NCBI GenBank assembly: GCA_964472495.1
Contig: CAYYLD010000002.1
Span: forward strand, 40,523-104,522
Direction of reading: 5' to 3'
Length of the DNA stretch: 64,000 nucleotides
DNA from: CAYXST01 sp964472495
Lineage (GTDB): Bacteria > Patescibacteriota > Minisyncoccia > Portnoybacterales > UBA2143
A model generated the notes under the pieces. That model had not been told where the DNA came from. It saw nothing but the letters and a program-made list of their open reading frames with translations, and did no database searches. How positions within the stretch are numbered: position 1 is the stretch's first letter; every line of letters begins with the position of its first letter. Shown piece after piece: positions 8,711 to 17,419 of this stretch. The position numbers and the translations under genes are program-made.

Positions 8711-9859
8711 ATGCGCATCTCTTATTCGGCCCTGGACACTTTTTCCACTTGTCCGGCCAAGTATAAATATCAATACATTGATAAAATAGCTGTTCTTAAA
8801 TCAAAAGAGTTGGTTTTCGGCACTTTGATTCATGAATGCATGCACATGTTCCACGAACCGACACGGTCAACGCCTGTTTCCGAAGATGAACTGCTCAAGT
8901 ATTTCGCTGAAAAATGGGATGCTAGTGTTTACCAAAACGACCAGGAAGAATCTTTTGCCTTTCACCAAGGTGTTGCCCTGTTAAAGAAATACTATTTGCA
9001 AAATCAAGGAGCCGATTTTAATATCGTCGACTTGGAAACGCCCTTTGAGGTTCCCTTTTTAGAAAACAAGGAACTTCACCAAATTACCGGCCGGATTGAC
9101 CGGATTGACAAACTGGCTGACGGCACCTTTGAATTGATTGATTATAAAACGTCTAGGAAGATGCCTTCTCAGGAGAATGTTGATAGAAACTTCCAGCTTT
9201 CGGTCTATTATCTGGGTATTACCAACCGCTGGCCCTCGCTCCAAAAAGAAAACAGACCGGTCAAATTATCTCTCTATTATCTCATTCATGGTGAAAAACT
9301 TTCCACTCTCCGGACTAATCAGCAAGCTCAAGAAAGCAAAGAAAAGATTTTATCTCTAATTAGTCAAATCAAAGAAAGTGATTTTCAGCCGCGGGCTAAT
9401 CCGCTTTGTTCTTGGTGTCAGTATCAACCTTATTGCCCTCTCTACAAACATAAATTTATCCAAGAACAATCCCCTGCTCCTGATGACCAGAAAATAAAAG
9501 AAGTTATTGATGAGTATTTCCAAATTAAAGATAAACAAAGTCAGGATAATCAAAGACTGAACAAATTAAAAGAAATGATTAATCAGTATCTTAACCAGAA
9601 AGGGTTGGAACGGCTCTTTGGCCGAAACGGCCAGATTACTCGCTTGCCCCAGAAAAGATTTAGCTATAACTTTAATAAAGTGAAAGAAGTTCTGGAACCG
9701 ATGGGTAAATGGAACCAGATTTTAACCATTGACCCAGCCAAATTTAAAAAGATAATTGATTCCCTGCCTTACCAGGCCAAAAAGCAAATTGACCAAGCCA
9801 AAACCTTGGAAAGAGAATTTAAGGTCATTTCAGCCAGCAAGAAATCGCTCGGAAAGTAA
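8711..9859 (+). CDS. RecB-family PD-(D/E)XK nuclease with Cys cluster
   Basis: 382 aa. Similar to the nuclease domain of RecB/AddB and Cas4-like exonucleases. The start MRISYSALDTFSTCPAKYKY is the typical first motif. ITGRIDRID and LIDYKTSRK supply the Asp and Asp-x-Lys active site. A first Cys (TCP) plus CSWCQYQPYCPLY form the four-Cys iron-sulfur arrangement of this clan. The C-terminal ~120 aa are helical and charged. No helicase partner is adjacent. Confidence 0.88.
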   Translation: MRISYSALDTFSTCPAKYKYQYIDKIAVLKSKELVFGTLIHECMHMFHEPTRSTPVSEDELLKYFAEKWDASVYQNDQEESFAFHQGVALLKKYYLQNQGADFNIVDLETPFEVPFLENKELHQITGRIDRIDKLADGTFELIDYKTSRKMPSQENVDRNFQLSVYYLGITNRWPSLQKENRPVKLSLYYLIHGEKLSTLRTNQQAQESKEKILSLISQIKESDFQPRANPLCSWCQYQPYCPLYKHKFIQEQSPAPDDQKIKEVIDEYFQIKDKQSQDNQRLNKLKEMINQYLNQKGLERLFGRNGQITRLPQKRFSYNFNKVKEVLEPMGKWNQILTIDPAKFKKIIDSLPYQAKKQIDQAKTLEREFKVISASKKSLGK

Positions 9860-9963
9860 TTTCAGGAGACGCAAATTTTTCTCCAGCGGAAAAATTTGCT
9901 CAGTACTCGACAAAATTTCGCCGGAGGCGAACCAAGCAATTTTGTCTCCGTATGCTCCTGAAA
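9860..9963. repeat. Nested palindrome with two inner hairpins
   Basis: Outer arms TTTCAGGAG (9860-9868) and CTCCTGAAA (9955-9963). Inside lie GCAAATTTTTC/GAAAAATTTGC and GACAAAATT/AATTTTGTC, giving a three-arm cruciform shape. It sits directly after the nuclease stop and before a convergent gene. Confidence 0.85.
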
Positions 9964-9986
9964 ATTACATTTCCTCGCTCCTGTTT

Positions 9987-10385
9987 TTAAGGTCTATAAC
10001 CTGCCGGAGTATATTTATCAAAATAACCGCAGGGGGCATAGCCAGCCGCTTGGGCTTCCGCCTCGGAAGAAAACCAAATTTGGTTTTGGGGAGAGATTTT
10101 TTTGGCCGATGGACATTCCGGCCAGTGATATTTATTGCTGTTAACACTGCCGACGAATTTCCCCTGCTCTGTTTCTTCCTGTTCTGTTTCTCCCGCTAGC
10201 CGACTGGTTTCCAAGGATTGTTCAATTGAAGCGGTCGGTCCTTGAATAACTATCGGCTCCTGACCAATTTGATGAGCAGTCAGACGACCGGCTCCAAAGC
10301 TGATTAAGGTGACTAAAACAATACCGATAGTCAGGGTTATATCAGATTGATGCTCCTTGACGAAGTTTTTAAAATTGGTTAACAT
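9987..10385 (-). CDS. Membrane-anchored protein with Ada-like metal-binding motif
   Basis: 132 aa from the ATG at 10385; a TTG at 10403 is the longer alternative. One transmembrane helix (about residues 15-35) and a linker precede a C-terminal module, GKFVGSVNSNKYHWPECPSA...AGYAPC. That module resembles the small Cys/His domain related to the Ada metal-binding fold, often found at the end of exported nucleases. No nuclease is fused here. The role is unknown, probably outside the membrane. Confidence 0.72.
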   Translation of the reverse strand: MLTNFKNFVKEHQSDITLTIGIVLVTLISFGAGRLTAHQIGQEPIVIQGPTASIEQSLETSRLAGETEQEETEQGKFVGSVNSNKYHWPECPSAKKISPQNQIWFSSEAEAQAAGYAPCGYFDKYTPAGYRP

Positions 10386-10443
10386 TATTTCATAAGGGTT
10401 CAACTCTCAAGTTAACCTGATGGCTGAACTCTACAAACGAATC

Positions 10444-10719
10444 ATGTCTAAAACTAAATCGGCCGGTTCAACATCGCTCGGCCGAGATTCTCAACCAAAA
10501 TATTTAGGAGTCAAATTATTCGGCGGCCAGTCAGCCCAGCCGGGCAGTATTATTGTCCGCCAAAGAGGCAGTAAATTTAGAGCTGGTAAAAACGTCCGCC
10601 GCGGTAACGATGATACCCTTTACGCTATCGCTAAAGGGGCGGTTAAATTTATCACTAAGAAAGTTAAGCGCTTTGACGGTTCCCGTCGAGTGGTCAAGGT
10701 GGTTAATGTAGAACCTTAA
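10444..10719 (+). CDS. rpmA: 50S ribosomal protein L27
   Basis: The mature L27 pattern is clear: KSAGSTSLGRDSQPKYLGVKLFGGQ, then PGSIIVRQRGSKFRAGKNV and GRDDTLYA-type sequence. The frame opens at 10420, but ATG 10444 (MSKTKSAGS) matches the usual short N terminus, giving 91 aa. L27 reaches the peptidyl-transferase centre. rplU, its normal partner, is not adjacent. The SD-type gene at 10750 follows 30 nt later and may share the transcript. Confidence 0.94.
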   Translation: MSKTKSAGSTSLGRDSQPKYLGVKLFGGQSAQPGSIIVRQRGSKFRAGKNVRRGNDDTLYAIAKGAVKFITKKVKRFDGSRRVVKVVNVEP

Positions 10720-10749
10720 TTTTTAAAAAATTTTTGAGAGGAGGCAGAA

Positions 10750-11106
10750 ATGGAGGGAGGGATTTTTATCACGGACAGAGTAAACGGTAAACTCTTCGCC
10801 GACAGAATTGTTATAAAAAGTGACGGCCGGGTAAGAAAAATAAAACTCAAGGAGTGGATAGAAGGAAAGATAGAAGTCCTCGCTAAATCTGACACATTTG
10901 ACAAGCTTGTCTGCGTGGTCGTTGAAAATAAGTCTCTGAAAATTGCTTTCCGTTTAAAGGATATTAGACCGGGATTGGAAAGAAAGACAACCGGCCAGGA
11001 CTTTTATTCCGGCAAATTTGTTCCTTGGGTATGTGCTCTTATTAGTTTTGGCCAAGAAACATCTCTTAAAGAAAAAATGGAAAAAGCGATTGCCGGGATT
11101 GATTAA
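10750..11106 (+). CDS. Hypothetical 118-aa SD-type gene
   Basis: Not recognised. The soluble sequence (IFITDRVNGKLFADRIVIKSDGR...) looks beta-rich, with no signal or membrane segment. GAGAGGAGG lies six bases before the ATG and a terminator begins 27 nt after the stop. It may be transcribed from the rpmA promoter, because no TTGACA box lies in the 30-nt gap. Confidence 0.75.
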   Translation: MEGGIFITDRVNGKLFADRIVIKSDGRVRKIKLKEWIEGKIEVLAKSDTFDKLVCVVVENKSLKIAFRLKDIRPGLERKTTGQDFYSGKFVPWVCALISFGQETSLKEKMEKAIAGID

Positions 11107-11132
11107 ATCCTAAACTGATTAAATCACGAAGA

Positions 11133-11162
11133 AGAGATCTCTTATCAGAGACCTCTTTTTTA
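11133..11162 (+). terminator. Terminator of the 118-aa gene, overlapping the pyrG stop
   Basis: AGAGATCTCT (11133-11142), loop TATC, AGAGACCTCT (11147-11156), then TTTTT. The pyrG stop codon on the other strand lies in the T-tract, so the two genes converge on it. Confidence 0.82.
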
Positions 11163-12782
11163 TTTCATTCCTGCCTTAACAAACTCTCTAAATAGAGGGT
11201 GAGGCCGTAAGGGCCGCGATTTGAACTCCGGATGAAATTGGGTAGCCACAAAAAACGGATGGTTTTTAAACTCAATTATCTCTACTAAATTCTTTTCCGG
11301 ATTAATGCCAGCCATAATCATCCCCTTCTCCTCTAAAATATCTCTAAAATCATTATTCAATTCATAGCGATGACGATGTCGTTCCAGAACCTCCTGGCGT
11401 CTATAGGCCTGACGGGCTCGGCTGTTTTTGATCAGCCGACATCGATAAGTCCCTAAACGCATTGAACCGCCGTAACGCTTATCCTGAAGATTAATTTTTT
11501 GTTCCGGCATTATATCAATAACCGGATATTTTGTCGTTGGATTGATTTCGGTGGTATGGGCCCCTTTTAGCCGACAAACATTTCGAGCAAACTCAACCAC
11601 GGCTAATTGCATCCCATAACAAAGTCCCAGATAAGGGATTTTATTCTTCCGGCAAAATTCAATCGTTTTAATCTTACCTTCGGTCCCCCGTTCTCCATAG
11701 CCACCCGGGACAATTACCCCATCAAGTTTTTTTAACTCTTTAATTTTTTGCGGCGACCTTTCATATTCTTCTGAGTTCAGCCAGTGAATTCTTGCTTTCC
11801 TTTGATGATGCCAAGCGGCGTGTTTAACCGCCTCAATCACCGAAATATAAGAATCAGAGAGAATAAAATTCCCCGTACTAAAATATTTACCAACAATACC
11901 GATATTAACCTGTTTGTTGGCGTTTTTAATGGTCTTAACTAAATTTTGCCAATTTCCTAAATTTTTTTTTCTTGATTTTAAGCCGAATTGGCTCAAGATT
12001 TTCTGGCCGATTTTGTCTTTCTCGAAATTTATTGGTACCTCATAAATGATTTGGATATCCGGAGCGGAAATAACGTGGGACTGTTCCAGATTACAAAAAA
12101 TAGAGATTTTCCTTTTTCTTGGTTCGTCCAGCGGATATTCCGAGCGAGCAATAATAAAATCAGGCTGAATACCGGCCGAATTGAGGGTCCGGACGGCTGA
12201 TTGAGTCGGCTTGGTCTTCATTTCCCCAATCTTTTTTGGCACAGGCAGATAACTGACTAAAATAAAAAGAACATCCTGGGGATGTTCTAAATGAAGCATT
12301 CTGGCCGCCTCCAGAAACAAAACATTTTGATATTCGCCAACCGTGCCGCCGATTTCGATGAGGACAAAATCAGCTTGTTCCTTCTTGGCTACCCGGCTAA
12401 TCCGCCTAATCACTTCTTCGGGGATATGAGGAACCACCTCCACACATTTCCCCTCATAGCCTAGATTCCGTTCTCTTTGAATAACCGTCTCGTAAACTCG
12501 GCCAGTGGTTATATAATTATCAGTGTATAAATCCTGGTTTAAAAATCTTTCGTAGTTGCCAATGTCTTGGTCTGTTTCGATGCCGTCCTCGGTAACAAAG
12601 ACCTCGCCATGTTCAATCGGATTCATTGTTCCGGCATCAACATTGATGTAGGGATCAATTTTGATGGCCGCTACCTGATACCCTTTACTTTGGAGAATTC
12701 TGCCGATAGAAGCCGTGGCAATTCCCTTGCCGATGCCTGACATTACCCCTCCCATCACAAAAATGTATCTTGTCTTCGGCAT
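11160..12782 (-). CDS. pyrG: CTP synthase
   Basis: 540 aa, full length. The N-terminal amidoligase domain starts KTRYIFVMGGVMSGIGKGI, with the UTP/ATP-binding SIGRILQSKG and DPYINVDAGTMNP. The C-terminal class I glutamine amidotransferase has the nucleophile region YLGLCYGMQLAVVEFAR and the His-Glu end QFHPEFKSRP. It makes CTP from UTP using glutamine. rplI ends three bases upstream, so they form one unit. No SD. Confidence 0.97.
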   Translation of the reverse strand: MPKTRYIFVMGGVMSGIGKGIATASIGRILQSKGYQVAAIKIDPYINVDAGTMNPIEHGEVFVTEDGIETDQDIGNYERFLNQDLYTDNYITTGRVYETVIQRERNLGYEGKCVEVVPHIPEEVIRRISRVAKKEQADFVLIEIGGTVGEYQNVLFLEAARMLHLEHPQDVLFILVSYLPVPKKIGEMKTKPTQSAVRTLNSAGIQPDFIIARSEYPLDEPRKRKISIFCNLEQSHVISAPDIQIIYEVPINFEKDKIGQKILSQFGLKSRKKNLGNWQNLVKTIKNANKQVNIGIVGKYFSTGNFILSDSYISVIEAVKHAAWHHQRKARIHWLNSEEYERSPQKIKELKKLDGVIVPGGYGERGTEGKIKTIEFCRKNKIPYLGLCYGMQLAVVEFARNVCRLKGAHTTEINPTTKYPVIDIMPEQKINLQDKRYGGSMRLGTYRCRLIKNSRARQAYRRQEVLERHRHRYELNNDFRDILEEKGMIMAGINPEKNLVEIIEFKNHPFFVATQFHPEFKSRPLRPHPLFREFVKAGMK

Positions 12783-12784
12783 AG

Positions 12785-13249
12785 CTATTTTAAAGACTTA
12801 TCTTTGTCCTCTTCTATGACAATAATTTTTATCTTAGTTTCTAAATTGTGAGGAAATTCAATAGTTGCCCCATATTCGCCTATTTCCTTGATTGGCTCAT
12901 CTAATTTAATCTGTTCTTTTTTTATCTCAAATCCCTGCTCTTTAATCTTTTCGGCGATTTGACTAGTGGTGACCGCCCCGAAAAGTTTACCTTCTTCAGC
13001 TACTTTGGCGGTTATTTCTAATTCCAAACCATCTATTTGACTGGCTATTTCTTGATACATCTTTAATTCTTCCTCGGCTTTTTCGGCTCCAATTTTCTTT
13101 TCTTCCTCTAATTTAACCAGTTCTGATTTAGTCGCCAAAACAGCCAATTTATTGGGAATTAAATAATTACGGCCGTAACCATCAGCCACTTTTTTAACTT
13201 CACCTTTTCGGCCTAATTTTTCTACATCTTTAAGAAGGATTACTTTCAT
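12785..13249 (-). CDS. rplI: 50S ribosomal protein L9
   Basis: 154 aa. The N-terminal L9 signature MKVILLKDVEKLGRKGEV plus VADGYGRNYLIPNKLA, a connecting helix, and the C-terminal domain with GKLFGAVT are present. Lineages such as Microgenomates are reported to lack L9, so its presence favours another CPR group (inference). Upstream AAATAATT gives no SD. Confidence 0.95.
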   Translation of the reverse strand: MKVILLKDVEKLGRKGEVKKVADGYGRNYLIPNKLAVLATKSELVKLEEEKKIGAEKAEEELKMYQEIASQIDGLELEITAKVAEEGKLFGAVTTSQIAEKIKEQGFEIKKEQIKLDEPIKEIGEYGATIEFPHNLETKIKIIVIEEDKDKSLK

Positions 13250-13259
13250 AATTATTTTT

Positions 13260-13535
13260 TTAATATTTTATCTCAAAATTATTAAACCGACCAGTCGCCT
13301 CCTGCCACTGAATATCTATTTTATCCACTTTGGCTATGATAGGTCCATTATAACACCATTTGATTAATTTTTCCAAATCTTCTTGTTCCCCTTCGGCGAC
13401 TACCTTGACCGTCCCATCTTCTTGATTGCTGACCCAGCCGATTAGGCCTAACTTCTTGGCCCGCCGCCGGGTGGAGTCCCGAAAAAAGACTCCCTGCACC
13501 CGCCCGTGGATTATAAGTATTACTCGTTCTTTCAT
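13260..13535 (-). CDS. acyP: Acylphosphatase
   Basis: 91 aa. The family signature GRVQGVFFRDSTRRRAKKLGLIGWVSNQEDGTVKV holds the catalytic Arg and Asn. It hydrolyses acyl phosphates. Ten bases separate it from rplI downstream and one from the glycosyltransferase upstream, so this is a tightly packed minus-strand run. The LIIHGRVQG start is typical. Confidence 0.94.
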   Translation of the reverse strand: MKERVILIIHGRVQGVFFRDSTRRRAKKLGLIGWVSNQEDGTVKVVAEGEQEDLEKLIKWCYNGPIIAKVDKIDIQWQEATGRFNNFEIKY

Positions 13536-13536
13536 A

Positions 13537-14730
13537 TTAATTTTGTGAGGTCAAAGACAACAGATAGTCCCTGTTTTTAAAGAATTGGCTGGCCTGTTTC
13601 TGAATCAATTTTTCTGATTCTTTTTGATTCTTAAGATGATTTTCTTTAATGGCCGAAGCCATCCGGCCGAAATAAAGAGAACGTAATAGTTTGATAGTTA
13701 AATCTTTTTCAGGTTTAACCCGATAAAGATAGAACAACTGATAGACTATTTTTGACCAGAAATCAGGACTTATCTCTAAAGATTTCTCTTTGAGAAACAT
13801 CATCTCCAGAGGGCCCCTAATTTCCGAAGGCAGATATTTCTTAAGTTTTCCATAATAATTGGGAAAATCAGCCAGGGCTGTTTCTTCAATTTCTTTATAA
13901 TCAATCGGCGGCAATTTTTGAAAACTAATCTTACCGCCGACTCGACAAACTAAAGGCGGTTTTTTCAAGCTTATTTCTTTCCGCCACAAATCTTTATAAT
14001 TGTCTAAAAAACTAAAAAAGGTTTCAGCTACCTCCAAAAACATATTATCTAATTTAAGCAAACTGGGGTTATGAATTTTTGAACCCAAACCAACCTGTCC
14101 CAATTTAAAACCATCCTTAACTGCCTGGCTGGTCATAAAAATATCAATCCCATAACCCTTGGCTGTTGGCGGCCACTCCTGACTGAGCCAATAATTAATC
14201 ATCTTTGAAGAAAAACTCATATCACCGCCGATTGGCTGACGGATATTATATCCCAAAAGTCCGTAAATTAATGGGTAAACCAAATGATTGGTAATTGAAC
14301 CATCATATTTATGGCGATGATAAATCGGCGTGATAAAATCGTAGCCCTGACCAATTGGTTCTAAGAAGCACTTAATCCATTTGGCCTTGATACTTTTAAT
14401 ATCAGCGTCAACGGTCATCGCTCCTTCGGCGCCTAAATCTTTAACCTTTATAAATAAATTTTTAAGATTATTTCCCTTGCCTCGCTGACCGCTGGGGGTG
14501 GAAATATAGATTTTCGGATTTTTTGTTTTGGTGGCTAAAAAAACTCTACCGGTATTATCGGGAGAGTCATTATCACTATTGATGATAACCGCCTTTTGAC
14601 GGTCAAAATATTTAGTCAATCCCTGATCAACCTTCTTAGTGACTAAAGCAATATTGTCGGCTTCATTAAGCGAAGGGATACCGACAACAATTTCAGCTTT
14701 TTTTATTTTATCCGGATTATCTTCTATCAT
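13537..14730 (-). CDS. GT-A glycosyltransferase resembling mannosylglycerate synthase
   Basis: 397 aa from ATG 14730; TTG 14748 is the longer option. GT-A features are VVGIPSLNEADNIA, INSDNDSPDNTG, PSGQRGKGNNLKNLF and the DxD metal motif MTVDADI. The later QPIGGDMSF and GYGIDIFMTSQAV resemble GT78/GT81 enzymes that make mannosyl- or glucosyl-glycerate solutes, but the substrate is not provable. The C-terminal ~150 aa are helical. It sits beside acyP, not in the glycan block further upstream. Confidence 0.75.
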   Translation of the reverse strand: MIEDNPDKIKKAEIVVGIPSLNEADNIALVTKKVDQGLTKYFDRQKAVIINSDNDSPDNTGRVFLATKTKNPKIYISTPSGQRGKGNNLKNLFIKVKDLGAEGAMTVDADIKSIKAKWIKCFLEPIGQGYDFITPIYHRHKYDGSITNHLVYPLIYGLLGYNIRQPIGGDMSFSSKMINYWLSQEWPPTAKGYGIDIFMTSQAVKDGFKLGQVGLGSKIHNPSLLKLDNMFLEVAETFFSFLDNYKDLWRKEISLKKPPLVCRVGGKISFQKLPPIDYKEIEETALADFPNYYGKLKKYLPSEIRGPLEMMFLKEKSLEISPDFWSKIVYQLFYLYRVKPEKDLTIKLLRSLYFGRMASAIKENHLKNQKESEKLIQKQASQFFKNRDYLLSLTSQN

Positions 14731-14783
14731 TTTGAGACGACACTCCAATCTTATATATCAAAAACCAGACCTGACCTAAAAGA

Positions 14784-15992
14784 TTAACGATTAATTTCCT
14801 CCATTAATACTTCCAGGGCCTTGTCCAGTTGAGGATCGCGCATCTCATTAATATCTTCATCAGTCAGTTTTATCTCAACATCGGGGGTAATCCCCTCTTC
14901 GCAAATGCTTAAGCCAGCCGGCGTCAGCCATTTAGCTACCGTAATCTTGATACTGGAACCATCTTTTAATTTTTCCAACTGCTGAACCGAACCCTTGCCA
15001 AAGGTCTTCTGACCAATAATCTTAATCTCTTTAATATCTCTTAAGGCGCCGGCTAAAATTTCCGAAGCCGAAGCCGAGCCCTCGTTGACTAAAATAACTG
15101 TCGGTAACCCGGCTAAGGCATTATAACCTTCGCTCCGATGTTCGTTTCTCTGACTATTGCCAAAGTCCTCGGCAACGACCAGCTCTCCCTTGGGCAAAAA
15201 CCAGCTGACTATATCAACGGCCACCTCTAAATAACCGCCTGGATTATTGCGAACATCTAAAATTAATCCTTTGGCCTGGGCGTCTAAAATCTGGTTAACT
15301 ACTTTCTCAAATTCCTTGGGAGCATTTTCAGTAAAATGATAAAACTGAATATAGGCTATATTTTCTTCTTTCATTTCCCATTTAATAATGGGGATTTTAA
15401 TTGTCCCCCGAGTAATCTTTATCTCCTTGGTCTCATCCCATTCGTCCCGCATGACTAATAAAAATACTTCTGTATTCTTCGGTCCCCTGATTAAATTAAC
15501 TGCCTCATCAAGAGTCAAATCAGCTGTCAAAGTGTCATCTATTTTAAGAATTTTATCGCCGGCTCGCAAACCGGCTTCCTGAGCAGGCATTCCTTCTAAA
15601 GGAGAAATAATGGTTAAAACTCCTTTGCGCATACCGATTTCGGCGCCAATCCCTTCAAAACTGCCGCCCATATCATCAATAAATTTCTTGCTTTCGGTCG
15701 GTTCCATGAAGACTGAATAAGGGTCATCTAGAGATTTAAGCAAGCCAGAAATAGCTCCATAGATCATACCTTGACGGTTTAAATTATCCCGGTCGACATA
15801 TTTCTCTTCAATAAGATGCCATGCATCCCAAAACAAACCAAAATCAACCAACGGTGGTTGGCCCAACTGTTTATTGGTTAACCCCTCTATTTTTTCAATC
15901 GAGGGCTGGCTGGACTGACCGACAAAAAAACCAAGGCCGAAAATAACCGCTAATAAGACAGCTAAAATGGATAAAGAAATGTACTTTTTCAT
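14784..15992 (-). CDS. ctpA: S41 (C-terminal processing) protease
   Basis: 402 aa. An N-terminal signal anchor (about 5-25) is followed by a PDZ domain (about 100-180: GIGAEIGM...AGDKILKID) and the S41 domain. The serine is in NEGSASASEILAGAL and the lysine in IIGQKTFGKGSVQ, forming the Ser-Lys dyad. Exported tail-specific protease, probably membrane-tethered. Its divergent neighbour at 16068 has a consensus promoter in the shared 75-nt gap. Confidence 0.93.
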   Translation of the reverse strand: MKKYISLSILAVLLAVIFGLGFFVGQSSQPSIEKIEGLTNKQLGQPPLVDFGLFWDAWHLIEEKYVDRDNLNRQGMIYGAISGLLKSLDDPYSVFMEPTESKKFIDDMGGSFEGIGAEIGMRKGVLTIISPLEGMPAQEAGLRAGDKILKIDDTLTADLTLDEAVNLIRGPKNTEVFLLVMRDEWDETKEIKITRGTIKIPIIKWEMKEENIAYIQFYHFTENAPKEFEKVVNQILDAQAKGLILDVRNNPGGYLEVAVDIVSWFLPKGELVVAEDFGNSQRNEHRSEGYNALAGLPTVILVNEGSASASEILAGALRDIKEIKIIGQKTFGKGSVQQLEKLKDGSSIKITVAKWLTPAGLSICEEGITPDVEIKLTDEDINEMRDPQLDKALEVLMEEINR

Positions 15993-15998
15993 CTTATA

Positions 15999-16026
15999 TT
16001 GACAAATTTATCAAATGTTATATAAT
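15999..16026 (+). promoter_or_regulatory. Consensus sigma-70 promoter of the 148-aa membrane protein
   Basis: TTGACA (15999-16004), a 16-nt spacer and a perfect TATAAT (16021-16026). The strong SD GGGAGGTG follows before the ATG at 16068. Confidence 0.85.
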
Positions 16027-16067
16027 TCGAAATAATAGTTCTTAAAATCAAAAGAGGGAGGTGAAAG

Positions 16068-16514
16068 ATGGCAAAATTAATCAGTAGTAGTTTTCTGGTA
16101 ACTGTGGTAACTCTGGGAATTTTCTTCATTAGTTCGGTTTTTACTCGTCAGGCTTTTTGGGTTACTCTTCCGGTCATCATTGTTCTTATCTGGCTCTGCA
16201 AATTTCTTAGAGAAAACGTAGACAAAGATATATTTGAATTGTCGTTAGCGGTGGCCGGTATGGCTTTCCTGGTCGCTTTCGGCATTGTCTTGACTTACTC
16301 TTCCTGGCCGGTGATTTCTCCCGACTATCTTTCCTATTATTTTTCGGCCTTCGTCGTTTCTTTGCTTCTCTTGCTCTCGTTAATTTACTTTATCAAAATA
16401 TACTATATTGACGAGCTGGAAGCGTCTACCGGCCTGGACAAACACGGGATAGAATCGGCTCTATCTATAGAGGGAATTACTATCCTCGTCTGCCTTTTCT
16501 ATCTTCCCTTCTAG
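16068..16514 (+). CDS. Four-helix membrane protein, SD-type stand-alone gene
   Basis: Not recognised. 148 aa with four hydrophobic helices (about 5-25, 30-45, 60-85, 95-120) and an acidic short loop DELEASTGLDKHGIE before a last hydrophobic stretch. It carries a consensus promoter, a strong SD and its own terminator, unlike the neighbouring SD-less genes on the opposite strand. It could be a small accessory of membrane stress or transport; nothing specific is visible. Confidence 0.8.
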   Translation: MAKLISSSFLVTVVTLGIFFISSVFTRQAFWVTLPVIIVLIWLCKFLRENVDKDIFELSLAVAGMAFLVAFGIVLTYSSWPVISPDYLSYYFSAFVVSLLLLLSLIYFIKIYYIDELEASTGLDKHGIESALSIEGITILVCLFYLPF

Positions 16515-16537
16515 GGCTCGGCTAATCGGGTCTCCTA

Positions 16538-17413
16538 TCAAGGGGTTGTCTTAATCAGATAACCCCTCTTTTTATTCCGAGGATGTCTATTTAAGACGTA
16601 AGACGCGGTTTTTAAATCTATCCCCTTGGAGTGGCGCCATTTCCAAAAGTATTTCAGAGCGCTGATAATGTGCAGGCGGGTATATTTATTGAGCAAAATA
16701 TCCAAAAAGCCGCCCCATTTCTTACTGGCTCGATAATAATAATGAGCCATCTGGGCCGTCGGATAACAAACTACCTGATAACCATTCTGCCAAAAACGAC
16801 GACACCAATCAGTATCTTCTAAATACATAAAAAAACGTTCATCTAATAAACCGACCTTTTCAATCGCCTCTCGCCTGACCAACATAGCTGAACCTTGCAG
16901 CCAATTAACCGGTTGAGGGGAAGAAAAATCTTCTTCTTGGATTAAAAACTGCTTTATTTTTTGCTTACCCCAGTTTAATTTACCTAAGAAAGTCCGTCGG
17001 GCAATAATCGCTCCTAAGCTGGGAAAACGGAAACAGGAATTTTGGACCTGATTGCTAAAAGTCAATAATTGAGGACCAACTATACCAACATCCGGATGCT
17101 GCTCCAAATACTCCCGTAAACGACCAATCGATTCTTTAAGAACAATAATGTCAGCGTTGAGAATTAAGATATAATTTCCTTGAGCTGCTTTAATCCCTTC
17201 ATTAACAATTTTAGCATAACCAATATTCTTTGAAAAAGAGATAAATCTGACCGCTGGAAATTTCTCCTTAATTAATTCTTGGGTTTCCGGCTCAGCCCGG
17301 CTATCAACAATAATTATTTCATACTTAAATTGACCGATATTTTCTTCAATCGACTTTAAGCAGAGTTTTAACAAAACCGGTGTCCGATGATGAGTGATAA
17401 GGATTGAAAGCAT
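16538..17413 (-). CDS. Family 2 glycosyltransferase (rhamnosyltransferase-like)
   Basis: 291 aa. The GT-A start MLSILITHHRTPVLLKLCLKSI, nucleotide-sugar site IIIVDSRAEP, NADIIVL metal motif and the acceptor-side DERFFMYLEDTDWCRRFWQNGY are classic for GT2 enzymes building surface polysaccharide. A second GT2 gene lies just upstream with an LCP gene between them, so a cell-surface glycan assembly cluster is likely. The last codons overlap a terminator stem. Confidence 0.9.
   Translation of the reverse strand: MLSILITHHRTPVLLKLCLKSIEENIGQFKYEIIIVDSRAEPETQELIKEKFPAVRFISFSKNIGYAKIVNEGIKAAQGNYILILNADIIVLKESIGRLREYLEQHPDVGIVGPQLLTFSNQVQNSCFRFPSLGAIIARRTFLGKLNWGKQKIKQFLIQEEDFSSPQPVNWLQGSAMLVRREAIEKVGLLDERFFMYLEDTDWCRRFWQNGYQVVCYPTAQMAHYYYRASKKWGGFLDILLNKYTRLHIISALKYFWKWRHSKGIDLKTASYVLNRHPRNKKRGYLIKTTP
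16541..16573 (+). terminator. Terminator shared with the 3' end of a convergent GT2 gene
   Basis: AGGGGTT (16541-16547) and AACCCCT (16561-16567), then CTTTTTAT. The left arm encodes the last codons of the minus-strand GT2 gene, whose stop is at 16538. Confidence 0.82.
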
Positions 17414-17419
17414 AATTAT

